Source: Synergistaceae bacterium (GTDB lineage Bacteria; Synergistota; Synergistia; Synergistales; Synergistaceae). Taken from it: a stretch of 64,000 bases of DNA. The stretch lies in contig JAUNHV010000001.1 of NCBI GenBank assembly GCA_030523725.1, positions 186,001 through 250,000 of the forward strand. Reading direction: 5' to 3'. Below the pieces are notes generated by a model that saw nothing but the letters and a program-made list of their open reading frames with translations, made no database searches and had not been told where the DNA came from. A program made the translations under genes and the position numbers. Of this stretch, positions 35,424 through 46,813 are shown in pieces (the first letter of the stretch is position 1; each line of letters begins with the position of its first letter).

Positions 35424-36230
35424 TTATTTAAAATATGCGACCACAGCTGTATGGTCTGAAGGGCGCTCCAATGCACGAAATCTCTTTTTAACTAATAAAT
35501 TTTCAGCTCTTTTTGAAATTTTAGAAGTTGTTAAAATATGATCTATTCGCCAGCCAATATTTCTTTCCAATGAATTTTTCACTCTGTAATCCCAAAAAGT
35601 GAAATTACCAGGTTCTGGTAAAAACTTTCTGAATAAATCAGTAAAGCCCCAATTAATAACATTTTCAAAGGCATTACGCACATCTATGTGAAAACAAACA
35701 TTATCCTTTTTTCCTTTAGGTTGAGCAATATCTAATTCAGTTCTTGCAACATTAATATCTCCAACCCAAATAATATTTTGATCAGGATTGTAGCTTTCTT
35801 GTAACATACTAAGTATTCTTTCAAAAAAACGAATTTTGTATGGATAGTCAGCGTGGGTTATGTCTTTGCCTTGAGGGATATATGTGTTTATTATTGTTAT
35901 ATTAGCAAAGGTTGCTCTGATTACACGGCAACGTTCACTTTCAGCTCTAGCTTCATCTTCCACTGTAGGTAACCCAAGCATTACATTATGAGCTTGAATT
36001 TTACTTAACATCGCAACTCCATTGTAGCTTTTCATCCCTTTGAAGTATGTATAGTAGCCTAAATTTTCAAAGAAATTTTGTGGAAACTCAGAATCTTGGC
36101 ACTTAGTTTCTTGCAGGCAAAGAATTGTGGGGGAGTCGTTACTTTCTAACCATGGTTTTAGTATGTGTAATCTTGAACGAATTGAATTTACATTAAATGT
36201 TGCAACAGAAAAATTTTCTAAATTTTCCAT
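35424..36230 (-). CDS. xthA: Exodeoxyribonuclease III family AP endonuclease
   Basis: Base-excision repair nuclease. ATFNVNSIRSRLHIL, CLQETKCQDSEFP, the catalytic WVGDINVARTELDIA and the terminal RPSDHTAVVAYF are intact. 268 residues. A hairpin separates it from guaB upstream. Confidence 0.94.
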   Translation of the reverse strand: MENLENFSVATFNVNSIRSRLHILKPWLESNDSPTILCLQETKCQDSEFPQNFFENLGYYTYFKGMKSYNGVAMLSKIQAHNVMLGLPTVEDEARAESERCRVIRATFANITIINTYIPQGKDITHADYPYKIRFFERILSMLQESYNPDQNIIWVGDINVARTELDIAQPKGKKDNVCFHIDVRNAFENVINWGFTDLFRKFLPEPGNFTFWDYRVKNSLERNIGWRIDHILTTSKISKRAENLLVKKRFRALERPSDHTAVVAYFK

Positions 36231-36247
36231 AATTAGTTCCTCAAAAA

Positions 36248-36272
36248 TAGGCAGGGCATTAAGCCCTGCCTA
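36248..36272 (-). terminator. Hairpin terminator or attenuator between guaB and xthA
   Basis: 10-bp perfect stem TAGGCAGGGC / GCCCTGCCTA with a 5-nt loop. On the minus strand it is followed by ATTTTTG. The short T tract suggests partial termination after guaB. Confidence 0.7.
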
Positions 36273-36284
36273 ACGTCAAATTTA

Positions 36285-37760
<1,476 letters not shown>

Positions 37761-37795
37761 CTAATGTCCTCCCCAATTTATTGTGATAAATTTTA

Positions 37796-38977
37796 CTAAC
37801 AAAATTTTGACAACGTGGCAACTGCATGACAAATCATGCACTCACACCTGCCGACTGAACCTGCTTCTTCCCCTGACTTCACTTTTAAATTAAAAAAATT
37901 AGCGGGATATTCAGGCTCATAATTCCTATGTAATTCGCTTAAAATTATGTTATTTATATTATCTATCATCAAGGGAATAAGATTGCCTAATCGGGGAACT
38001 TGGGTTGTTAAGACAGAATCTATCCACTCTATTGACCAACCCTCGTTTGTTACACGATTAATACAATCTTTTAATAACTCAATGCTGTTAATATCTTTAT
38101 ATTGTTGGTCACTAGCCGGAAAAAGTTGCCCGATGTCAGGTAGTCCAGCTGCTCCCAGCAACGCATCACAAACAGCATGTGTAATGAGATCAGCATCAGA
38201 ATGTCCTAGTAGTCCCATATCAAAAGGAATATCCATCCCAGCTAAGACAAGTTTTCTTCCCTTAACTAATCTATGTATGTCATATCCGTAACCAACTCGT
38301 GTTATTTTATTTTGTGAATTTTCTGCCAATTTTTCAGCAACCTTCCAATCAAAATCATCTGTTATTTTAAAATTCATTTCATCGCCATAAACATAGCCAA
38401 CCAATTTGCCACTAGCTACTATCGCCTCAGCTTCGTCTTTTATATTAGGATTATTGTCTAATAATTCTAATAACAAATTTTTATTTACTAATTGTGGGGT
38501 TTGAGTTCTGTATACTTTAGAACGATCAATAATTGTTACAGTATCATTTTCAATTATTTTAAGCGCATCAGAAGAAGGGAGTATAGGAACGATTGCATCA
38601 TACTTACCATGTGCATTGATCAATCTCAAAATTAAATCTGAAGTCAAGAAGGGACGAGCAGCATCATGTATTAAAGCATAGTCGCCAATTGCAGCTAGAA
38701 GACCTGATTTTACGGACAAAGCACGCTCTGAACCACCAGCTACACATTTAATTTTAAGCCTTAGGCTCTTACACTCTTTTTCACAAGATTCAAGATATGC
38801 TGGTGGCAATACGAGAACGATATCACACAAAGTGCCACCAAGCAATTTTAATGCAGTCTTACAAGTCCAAAGCCAAACTGGAATGTTGCCTAAGAGTCTA
38901 AATTGCTTAGGAATTCCACCAAGTCTTGTGCCACTTCCACCAGCTACAATAACAAATGAATAAGTATTTTTTTTCAT
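37796..38977 (-). CDS. ispDF: Bifunctional IspD-IspF of the MEP isoprenoid pathway
   Basis: Residues 1-225 are the cytidylyltransferase IspD (VAGGSGTRLGGIPKQF, HDAARPF). Residues 230-393 are the cyclodiphosphate synthase IspF (GYGYDIHRLVKG, LLGHSDADLITHAVCDALLGA, and the late KVKSGEEAGSVGR). The fused form is best known from alpha- and epsilon-proteobacteria. With dxr and ispG at the far end of the window it covers four MEP activities. 393 residues; recR ends 2 nt upstream. Confidence 0.93.
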   Translation of the reverse strand: MKKNTYSFVIVAGGSGTRLGGIPKQFRLLGNIPVWLWTCKTALKLLGGTLCDIVLVLPPAYLESCEKECKSLRLKIKCVAGGSERALSVKSGLLAAIGDYALIHDAARPFLTSDLILRLINAHGKYDAIVPILPSSDALKIIENDTVTIIDRSKVYRTQTPQLVNKNLLLELLDNNPNIKDEAEAIVASGKLVGYVYGDEMNFKITDDFDWKVAEKLAENSQNKITRVGYGYDIHRLVKGRKLVLAGMDIPFDMGLLGHSDADLITHAVCDALLGAAGLPDIGQLFPASDQQYKDINSIELLKDCINRVTNEGWSIEWIDSVLTTQVPRLGNLIPLMIDNINNIILSELHRNYEPEYPANFFNLKVKSGEEAGSVGRCECMICHAVATLSKFC

Positions 38978-38979
38978 TG

Positions 38980-39579
38980 TTACTCCATTTCTTGTCTTGA
39001 GTCAAGAGCAATATGCAATGTTACCCGATCTGCATAGCCAATAGAGCCTCCAACTGGCAAACCATAAGATAGCCTGGAGATCTTTATTGGAAAATTCTTT
39101 AATGTATCCTTCAGTGCAAATGCAGTTAGATCTCCTTCTAAACGCGGAGAAGTAGCAATTATGATCTCCTCCACATCAGAATTAGCTATTCGTTGGGCAA
39201 GACGTTCCAAGCTTTGTATAGGAATAGTTTCATTGTTGAGAGGAGAGTAACGTCCCCCCAAAATGTGGTATAAACCATTGTATACTCCTGCCTGTTCAAG
39301 TGCAACACAATCTTCCTCTGTCTCAACAATGCAAATAGTCTTTTTATCTCTCATAGTATCACGACAAATTGAACAAACATGCATATCGCTTATTGCACCA
39401 CAAATTTCGCAATGCTGGACATTTTCAGCCAAAGCTAATAATGCATTGGCAAAATTTTTTATCATGTCCTTATTTTGTCTAAGAAGATAAAATACCATTC
39501 TTCTTGCAGTTTTTTCGCCAACACCTGGTAATTTACTCCAAATAGAAATTAAACTACCTATGCTATCTGGTAATACCAT
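38980..39579 (-). CDS. recR: Recombination mediator RecR
   Basis: Works with RecO/RecF in daughter-strand gap repair. It has an HhH motif (LPGVGEKTARRMVFYLL), a four-cysteine finger (CEICGAISDMHVCSIC) and a TOPRIM domain (ICIVETEEDCVALEQAG). 199 residues. Directly follows ybaB, its usual partner. Confidence 0.95.
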   Translation of the reverse strand: MVLPDSIGSLISIWSKLPGVGEKTARRMVFYLLRQNKDMIKNFANALLALAENVQHCEICGAISDMHVCSICRDTMRDKKTICIVETEEDCVALEQAGVYNGLYHILGGRYSPLNNETIPIQSLERLAQRIANSDVEEIIIATSPRLEGDLTAFALKDTLKNFPIKISRLSYGLPVGGSIGYADRVTLHIALDSRQEME

Positions 39580-39903
39580 TTAAAATAAACCGCCGAAAGC
39601 ACCACCAAATGCGTTTAATCCACCAGAAACTGCATTCATTTTCTTTTCAGATTCTTGCTTGGCTTTTTCTTGCGCATCCTTGATAGCAACAACTAGCAAA
39701 TCTTCGAGCATCTCGAGATCTTCAAGATCTACAGCTTCTTTAGCTAGTTTTATTGAAATTATATCTCCTGTGCCTGTTACAGTAGCATTTACTGCTCCTC
39801 CACCAGCCACACCTATTATTCTTGCACTGTCAAGTTCTTGCTGTGCAAGACTCATTTGTGCCTGCATTCTTTGAGCTTGTTTTAATATCTTATCCATTTT
39901 CAT
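39580..39903 (-). CDS. ybaB: YbaB/EbfC nucleoid-associated protein
   Basis: Small DNA-binding protein. It has an N-terminal helix (KILKQAQRMQAQMSLAQQEL), VTGTGDIISIKLAKEAVDLEDLEMLEDLL and a glycine-rich tail ending FGGLF. 107 residues. Abuts recR. Confidence 0.93.
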   Translation of the reverse strand: MKMDKILKQAQRMQAQMSLAQQELDSARIIGVAGGGAVNATVTGTGDIISIKLAKEAVDLEDLEMLEDLLVVAIKDAQEKAKQESEKKMNAVSGGLNAFGGAFGGLF

Positions 39904-39949
39904 AGCAAAGAATCTCCAAATTTTTAGTTTGTATTTTTTTTATTGATTT

Positions 39950-41686
39950 TTATTTAACGTTAACACCATCTTTGTATGTATCAAGATGCAATGCAGTAGC
40001 AATTACCAATATTACAAATATAGGTAATTTAGCTATTCGTCTCCAGCGAAAAGGTTCTTGGATTAATCTGTAAAGCCATTCTAAGCCTAACTTTTGCAAT
40101 GATTTTGGTGCACGTTGTAATCTACCACTTATTACATCCATAGTGCCACCAATTCCCATGCCAATGGTTGCATTTGTTTTTTTCAGATTGTCATAGAGCC
40201 AATATTCTTGTTTAGGTACCCCAAGTCCAACTAAAAGTATATCTGCACCACTTAATTTTATATCGTTACATATTTCATCTACCTGTGTAGGTGTAAAGAA
40301 ACCATTTCTCATGTAGGAAACCTTTAAGGATGGAAATTGATCTTGTAGTCTAGCTGCAGCTTCTTCTGCAACTCCATTTTGACCTCCAAGAAGTGCCAGC
40401 TTCAAATCATTCTTTGATGCAAACTCAGCTAAATCAACAGTAAATTCGCATCCTGGAATTCTTTCTTGGACTGGTGTGTGTAAAAACTTTAATGCAGTTA
40501 TGAGTCCCATGCCATCAGGCAACACAAGCGAAGCACTTTGAACTACGCTACTATATTTCCTGTCAGTTCTACTAAGAAGTGCTGCAAGTGCATCAGGTGT
40601 AACAATAATGTGTGGTGTATTTTTTTCAGTGGAAAACCAACTACTTACCTTGCTTAATGCAAACTTTTTAGAAACGTTATCTGTTCTAATTCCCCAAAGC
40701 GTAGGATGACGTTTATCCTGTGGCATAGAATCTTCCTTTCTATCAAAAAAAATAAATACCAATGACAAAACGAACATTATGAAAAATATGTTATGCCTAA
40801 TACGACCAGAGCCACACAATGAAAGCAATATGCTAGACAATACAGAATAAAACACATATATCTTAACCGCTGTAGCGTGAGTGGCACCCGAGGAAAGCAT
40901 AGTGGAATAGACAGCCATATGAGGTGCAAAGTTCTTTTTGTATGTAAAAAATCTAAAGATATTTTCTACCCACGTTGTTACCAAAAGTAAAAAAAATCCA
41001 AAGCTCATTAGCAACATTGAGTAAAGCGGAACGCCACAGCTCACAGTCCTAATGAATGTCCCCGCAAACAAGACCCCCCATAATGCAGTCAATGGTTCAG
41101 TAAGCCTTCTGTATGTATATATTTGACGTTTATAGAAGGTAAAAAATATACACAAACATGCTAGACAAAGAAATAACATATCGCCTCGTAATCCAGTAAA
41201 AAACAGTATATGAGTTGTAAACAATAACCACAGGGATAGAATCATTGGACCAGAAAGCCCTGGAATGTCATCGAGGGCATTTAAAGCAATAGGAAACAAA
41301 CCAAATACCAAAGCACCTATTGCTACGGAAGCAAAGTAACTGATACAATAAAATTCATTTGGACTTATTTCAACGAAACTTACTCTTGTCCCTCCTATCG
41401 AAAAGATCATGCCAATTATAAAGTAACAAATCTCCAGATTTTTTACCATTTGAAATCGTTGGCAAAATCCTATACAGGCAGCAACTACAGCAGCTGCACA
41501 GGTCATCCGCAGGAGGGAATCTTCCATCCATATTCCCATTAGGGCAATAGTGGCTACAAGTGAAATATCCTTAAAATAAAAATACTGATCACTTTCAAGA
41601 TGTTCCTTAAAAAAGTACTGCAACAATAGACAAGAAGAGCACAAGACAAATATAAATATTGAATTTTGAATTAATGTTTGCGACAT
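39950..41686 (-). CDS. Membrane domain (WecA/MraY-like) fused to WecG/TagA/CpsF glycosyltransferase
   Basis: Residues 1-320 form about ten membrane segments. NALDDIPGLSGPM and FYKRQIYTYRRLTEPL recall the polyprenyl-phosphate sugar-1-phosphate transferases, though the usual acidic catalytic cluster is incomplete. Residues 345-560 are a WecG/TagA/CpsF domain (VVTPDALAALL, LPDGMGLITALKFL, LLGGQNGVAEEAAARL, VGLGVPKQEYWL, GIGGTMDVISG). Such domains add N-acetylmannosamine-type sugars to lipid-linked GlcNAc. The fusion would place both lipid-linked steps in one protein, for an envelope glycan of unknown identity. AGGA lies before the ATG. Confidence 0.75.
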   Translation of the reverse strand: MSQTLIQNSIFIFVLCSSCLLLQYFFKEHLESDQYFYFKDISLVATIALMGIWMEDSLLRMTCAAAVVAACIGFCQRFQMVKNLEICYFIIGMIFSIGGTRVSFVEISPNEFYCISYFASVAIGALVFGLFPIALNALDDIPGLSGPMILSLWLLFTTHILFFTGLRGDMLFLCLACLCIFFTFYKRQIYTYRRLTEPLTALWGVLFAGTFIRTVSCGVPLYSMLLMSFGFFLLLVTTWVENIFRFFTYKKNFAPHMAVYSTMLSSGATHATAVKIYVFYSVLSSILLSLCGSGRIRHNIFFIMFVLSLVFIFFDRKEDSMPQDKRHPTLWGIRTDNVSKKFALSKVSSWFSTEKNTPHIIVTPDALAALLSRTDRKYSSVVQSASLVLPDGMGLITALKFLHTPVQERIPGCEFTVDLAEFASKNDLKLALLGGQNGVAEEAAARLQDQFPSLKVSYMRNGFFTPTQVDEICNDIKLSGADILLVGLGVPKQEYWLYDNLKKTNATIGMGIGGTMDVISGRLQRAPKSLQKLGLEWLYRLIQEPFRWRRIAKLPIFVILVIATALHLDTYKDGVNVK

Positions 41687-41741
41687 AATACTATCCTAAT
41701 TTGCATCAAAAGAAGGATAAAAGCAGATTACTACGTTTATA

Positions 41742-43031
<1,290 letters not shown>

Positions 43032-43117
43032 CTACATAATCTTCAGTACTTCTCCAATATAGCCAACGAGTGAATTATACCAGAAATTATTGATTTTTAC
43101 ACAAATTTATCTTTAAT

Positions 43118-44572
43118 TTAAAAATTTTCTTCCTTGTGGAAATAGTTATATATTGTGTTAGCATTTTTTTTACCAATTCCTTTGACAGTTTCAAGCTCTT
43201 TAATACTCGCCTTACTAACATTTTTTGTACTACCAAACTTAGCAATTAAGAGTAGTGCTTTAGAATGACTAATGCCTGCAATATCTTCCAATTTTGAATA
43301 TTGCATTAGCTTATCACGTTTATATCTATGGTTTGTAATGGCAAATCTATGTGCTTCGTCGCGTATTTTTTGTAGTAATTTTAGAACTTTACTATTTCTA
43401 TTTAGTACAATGGGGCAATTATCAAATTCAGTATATATTTCTTCATTTCTTTCTGCAAGTGCGAGTAATGGCACTTTGATGTTAAGCATATTGAGTGCCT
43501 CTCTGGCAAAGGCAAGTTGTTCGCTTCCTCCATCAATCAAAATCAATTGTGGCAATGGAGATTGTCCATTTATTACTCTCTTGTATCTTCTGTAAACAGC
43601 TTCTTTTATTGAGCGAAGATCATCTGGTTTGTCAAGTTGGATATTAAATTTTCTGTATAAGCTAGAATTAGCATAACCTTGTTCAAATACAACAACTACC
43701 CCAATTGTTTCTTTTCCGCCTGTATGAGAGATGTCAAAGCAATCAATTCTCCATGGAATTAACGGCAAATAAAATATTTTTTGTATGCTTAGAAGAGTTG
43801 TTAAATAATTATCTTCTTCCATTTTTGCATCTGGCGTAGAATGTTTTTGGCGTGATACACGCCATAGTGCCCTTATTATATCTCGTATTTTTGCTGCTTC
43901 CTCAAATTGCATGGATCTAGCAAGAACATCCATCCTTTGACGTAATCGCTCAGTAAGCTGTAGAGAATTACCTTGTAATAATAATATTACGTCAGCAACT
44001 CTTTCTTTGTATTCCTTTTCTGTGCATTTCGCCGCACAAGGTCCTAGACAGCGACCAAGACTATATTTCATACAGGGTCTTTTGGGAAAATGTTTTACAA
44101 GATCAAAATTACAAGTTCGTAGTGGCATATACCTTTCAATTAAACGAAGAAGTAGCTTAACCTCACCGACACGAACAAAGGGACCAATGTAATTTGCGCA
44201 ATTTTTTAATATAACACGTGTAAATTCAAGTCGTGGAAATTTTTCATCTGTAACCTTTATGTAACCATACCTTTCATTCATCTTTAAATCTACATTGAAG
44301 AAAGGTTGGTATAGTTTTATTAGACGATTTTCTAATATTAGGGCTTCAATTTCAGATTCAACACGAATAGTTGAAATGTCATAGATAGTATCTACCAATT
44401 TTTTCAAACGAGGACTTGCAAAGTTTTGATGTCTAAAATATGACAATACACGCTTCTTTAATGACTTTGCTTTTCCTATGTAGATAATATTATAATCTGC
44501 GTCCCTCATAAGATATACGCCAGGTCTATTAGGAAAACGCTTTACATATGCTATAAGTTCTTCTTTCGTCAT
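43118..44572 (-). CDS. uvrC: UvrC excinuclease subunit lacking a middle segment
   Basis: Makes both incisions in nucleotide excision repair. GIY-YIG nuclease domain (PGVYLMRDADYNIIYIGKAK), a cysteine cluster (CNFDLVKHFPKRPCMKYSLGRCLGPC), UVR motif (LARSMQFEEAAKIRDII), RNase-H-like nuclease (RIDCFDISHTGG, LILIDGG, IRDEAHRFAI) and C-terminal HhH pairs are all present. The stretch normally between the UVR motif and the second nuclease, about 100 residues with the FFVRxGKL strand, is absent. The protein is 484 residues instead of about 600. The ATG at 44572 has GAGGA 8 nt upstream. It starts the minus-strand unit. Confidence 0.93.
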   Translation of the reverse strand: MTKEELIAYVKRFPNRPGVYLMRDADYNIIYIGKAKSLKKRVLSYFRHQNFASPRLKKLVDTIYDISTIRVESEIEALILENRLIKLYQPFFNVDLKMNERYGYIKVTDEKFPRLEFTRVILKNCANYIGPFVRVGEVKLLLRLIERYMPLRTCNFDLVKHFPKRPCMKYSLGRCLGPCAAKCTEKEYKERVADVILLLQGNSLQLTERLRQRMDVLARSMQFEEAAKIRDIIRALWRVSRQKHSTPDAKMEEDNYLTTLLSIQKIFYLPLIPWRIDCFDISHTGGKETIGVVVVFEQGYANSSLYRKFNIQLDKPDDLRSIKEAVYRRYKRVINGQSPLPQLILIDGGSEQLAFAREALNMLNIKVPLLALAERNEEIYTEFDNCPIVLNRNSKVLKLLQKIRDEAHRFAITNHRYKRDKLMQYSKLEDIAGISHSKALLLIAKFGSTKNVSKASIKELETVKGIGKKNANTIYNYFHKEENF

Positions 44573-44596
44573 TGAATATTCCTCTAAAAACATAAC

Positions 44597-44624
44597 TTGC
44601 ACAAGCTACGAAATTATGTATAAT
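44597..44624 (+). promoter_or_regulatory. Probable cysS promoter
   Basis: TTGCAC (44597-44602), 16 bp, TATAAT (44619-44624), about 40 nt before the cysS ATG in the region between divergent uvrC and cysS. Confidence 0.6.
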
Positions 44625-44663
44625 TACATAGTTTATTATTTTAACACATACAGGAGAAATCTG

Positions 44664-46064
44664 ATGTCACTTTATATTTATAATGACTTAACAAGAAAAA
44701 AAGAAGAATTTATACCAGTGGAGAAGGGGCGTGTTAAATTCTACGTCTGTGGTCCTACGGTATATGATTATTTTCATATTGGTAACGCCAGACCTTTTGT
44801 AGTTTTTGATACTTTTAGACGCTACCTTGAATATCTAGGCTATGAAGTTACCTTTGTACAAAATTTTACTGACATTGACGATAAAATGATAAAGCGTGCC
44901 AATGAAAGAGGAATTACAGTTGCAGAGTTGGCAGAAGAATTCATTAAAGCTTATTTTGAAGATGTCGAAGCTCTCGGAGTTCATATTGCGACAGTTCATC
45001 CAAGAGCAACAAAAGAGATAGATACTATTATAGAAATTATAAGTAAGTTGATAAATACTGGACATGCCTATGTATCAAATGGAGATGTCTATTTTGCGGT
45101 AGATAGTTTCAAAGAATATGGAAAACTGTCAAAGCAAAGTATAGATGATTTACAATCTGGTGCTAGAGTTGAACCAGGTGAACAGAAAAAAAATCCATTA
45201 GACTTTGCACTTTGGAAATCAGCTAAACCAGGAGAGCCAAAATGGCAGTCCCCGTGGGGAGAAGGGAGACCTGGTTGGCATATCGAATGTTCAGCAATGT
45301 CAACAAAATATCTAGGAAAAACAATTGATATACACGGCGGTGGAAGTGATTTAATTTTTCCACATCATGAGAACGAAATTGCACAAAGCGAATGTGCAAA
45401 CAATGCACAGTTTGTAAAATACTGGTTACATAACGCGTATTTATTAATAAATTCCGAAAAAATGTCAAAATCATTAGGTAATTTTTTGACTGTTCGTGAG
45501 ATTAGAAAAAAGATTAATCCGTTAGTTTTGAGATTTTTCTTATTATCAGCACATTACAGATCACCTTTGAACTTTACTGAAGAAGCTTTGATGCAAGCAA
45601 AATCAGCACTTGAGAGAATTCATATAGCTTATAATGAGTTGTTTTTTGCGCTAGATAATAAGGAAGATGGTGAAAAATCTGTTGAATTATCAAATGCAGT
45701 TGATGAAGCAAAAAAAAAGTTTGAAGAAGCTATGAATGATGATTTCAATACAGCAAGTGCATTTGCAGTTATATTTGATCTTGTTAAAACATTAAATATT
45801 TATCTTAAAAATAACCTTACAGTTGATAAAAACGCGTTAAAATATGCCAAAAAGTTCTTCGATATAACTAATAAGATACTTGGTTATCTACCATCTAATG
45901 AAAATAATGAAGATACTTCAGAAATTGAGTCGTTACTTTGTGAACGTAACGAAGCTAGAAAAAATAAAGATTTTAAAAGATCAGATGAAATTCGCAATAT
46001 TTTATTAAAACAGGGAATTGTTATTGAGGATACAAAAGACGGCACCAGGTGGCGTAGACAATAA
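44664..46064 (+). CDS. cysS: Cysteinyl-tRNA synthetase
   Basis: Class I synthetase. FYVCGPTVYDYFHIGNARPF carries the zinc cysteine and HIGH-like motif; SEKMSKSLGNFLT is the KMSKS loop. The zinc ligands in WHIECSAMS and HHENEIAQSE are present. ATG at 44664 has AGGAG 7 nt upstream; a start at 44616 would lie inside the promoter. 466 residues. A single-gene unit with its own terminator. Confidence 0.96.
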   Translation: MSLYIYNDLTRKKEEFIPVEKGRVKFYVCGPTVYDYFHIGNARPFVVFDTFRRYLEYLGYEVTFVQNFTDIDDKMIKRANERGITVAELAEEFIKAYFEDVEALGVHIATVHPRATKEIDTIIEIISKLINTGHAYVSNGDVYFAVDSFKEYGKLSKQSIDDLQSGARVEPGEQKKNPLDFALWKSAKPGEPKWQSPWGEGRPGWHIECSAMSTKYLGKTIDIHGGGSDLIFPHHENEIAQSECANNAQFVKYWLHNAYLLINSEKMSKSLGNFLTVREIRKKINPLVLRFFLLSAHYRSPLNFTEEALMQAKSALERIHIAYNELFFALDNKEDGEKSVELSNAVDEAKKKFEEAMNDDFNTASAFAVIFDLVKTLNIYLKNNLTVDKNALKYAKKFFDITNKILGYLPSNENNEDTSEIESLLCERNEARKNKDFKRSDEIRNILLKQGIVIEDTKDGTRWRRQ

Positions 46065-46085
46065 TAACAATATATAATATAAAAA

Positions 46086-46127
46086 AATACTAGCACAGTC
46101 ATTGTGACTAAGCTAGTATTTTTTTAT
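46086..46127 (+). terminator. cysS terminator
   Basis: Hairpin AATACTAGC...GCTAGTATT with an inner AGTC/GACT stem around a short loop, then a run of T. It also has A runs on the left, so it could act on the minus strand as well. Confidence 0.85.
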
Positions 46128-46198
46128 ATTCAATAAAGTGTCCTATAATTTATCTTATGTTATTTTATTTTAAAAACATAGAGCAAAGAATAAAAGTT

Positions 46199-46798
46199 CT
46201 ATTCGATTTTAATAGCTCCATTAATTTTTGCACCTTTAGAAATTTCTATACTTTTAGAAGAAACATCACCATTTATTACAGAATCAGCGCCAATATAGAC
46301 ATCACCTTGAGTGGTAATATTGCCTACTAGTTTTCCTTTTATAGAAACTGGACCTAATGTCTTTATGTGCCCTTTTAAAACACACCCTTTTTCTATTTGT
46401 ATTGCATCTCTAGCCTCTAGGTCACCAGTTACAGAAGCACAGTGAGACAGAAACACGCACTGCGCAGTGATGTTACCAGTATGAGATTTAAACAGATAAA
46501 CAGTTCCACCATTACAAACAATATTACCCTTTATCTTGCCAAAAACTTCAAGATCTTCATCTGTCAAATGGACATCACCTACTATATCCATTCCCTCAGT
46601 AATTATACTTTTCTGACGTATATTTGGTAAATTAGTAACATGCTCTTTTATGTCAATTACAGGTTGTTCAAAGATAATTTCATCAGCATTAATAGCTTCA
46701 GCTTCAGCTTCAACTTTATCATCAACATCAGAAGTTAATACCTTACCCGCAGTAAGCTCATCCATAGCTTTCTTCAAATTTTGCAAAATTTCACTCAT
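46199..46798 (-). CDS. Bactofilin-type cytoskeletal protein
   Basis: Polymer-forming protein with a right-handed beta-helix of repeats. Residues 70-199 show regular hydrophobic/glycine steps (GDVHLTDEDLEVFGKIKGNIV, KGHIKTLGPVSIKGKLVGNIT, GDVYIGADSVINGDVSSKSI). The first 60 residues are acidic and probably disordered. Bactofilins form filaments that often localise cell-wall enzymes, and here the gene follows a wall deacetylase 15 nt downstream of its stop. 199 residues. Confidence 0.9.
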   Translation of the reverse strand: MSEILQNLKKAMDELTAGKVLTSDVDDKVEAEAEAINADEIIFEQPVIDIKEHVTNLPNIRQKSIITEGMDIVGDVHLTDEDLEVFGKIKGNIVCNGGTVYLFKSHTGNITAQCVFLSHCASVTGDLEARDAIQIEKGCVLKGHIKTLGPVSIKGKLVGNITTQGDVYIGADSVINGDVSSKSIEISKGAKINGAIKIE

Positions 46799-46813
46799 TG
46801 TAATACCTCTGTC

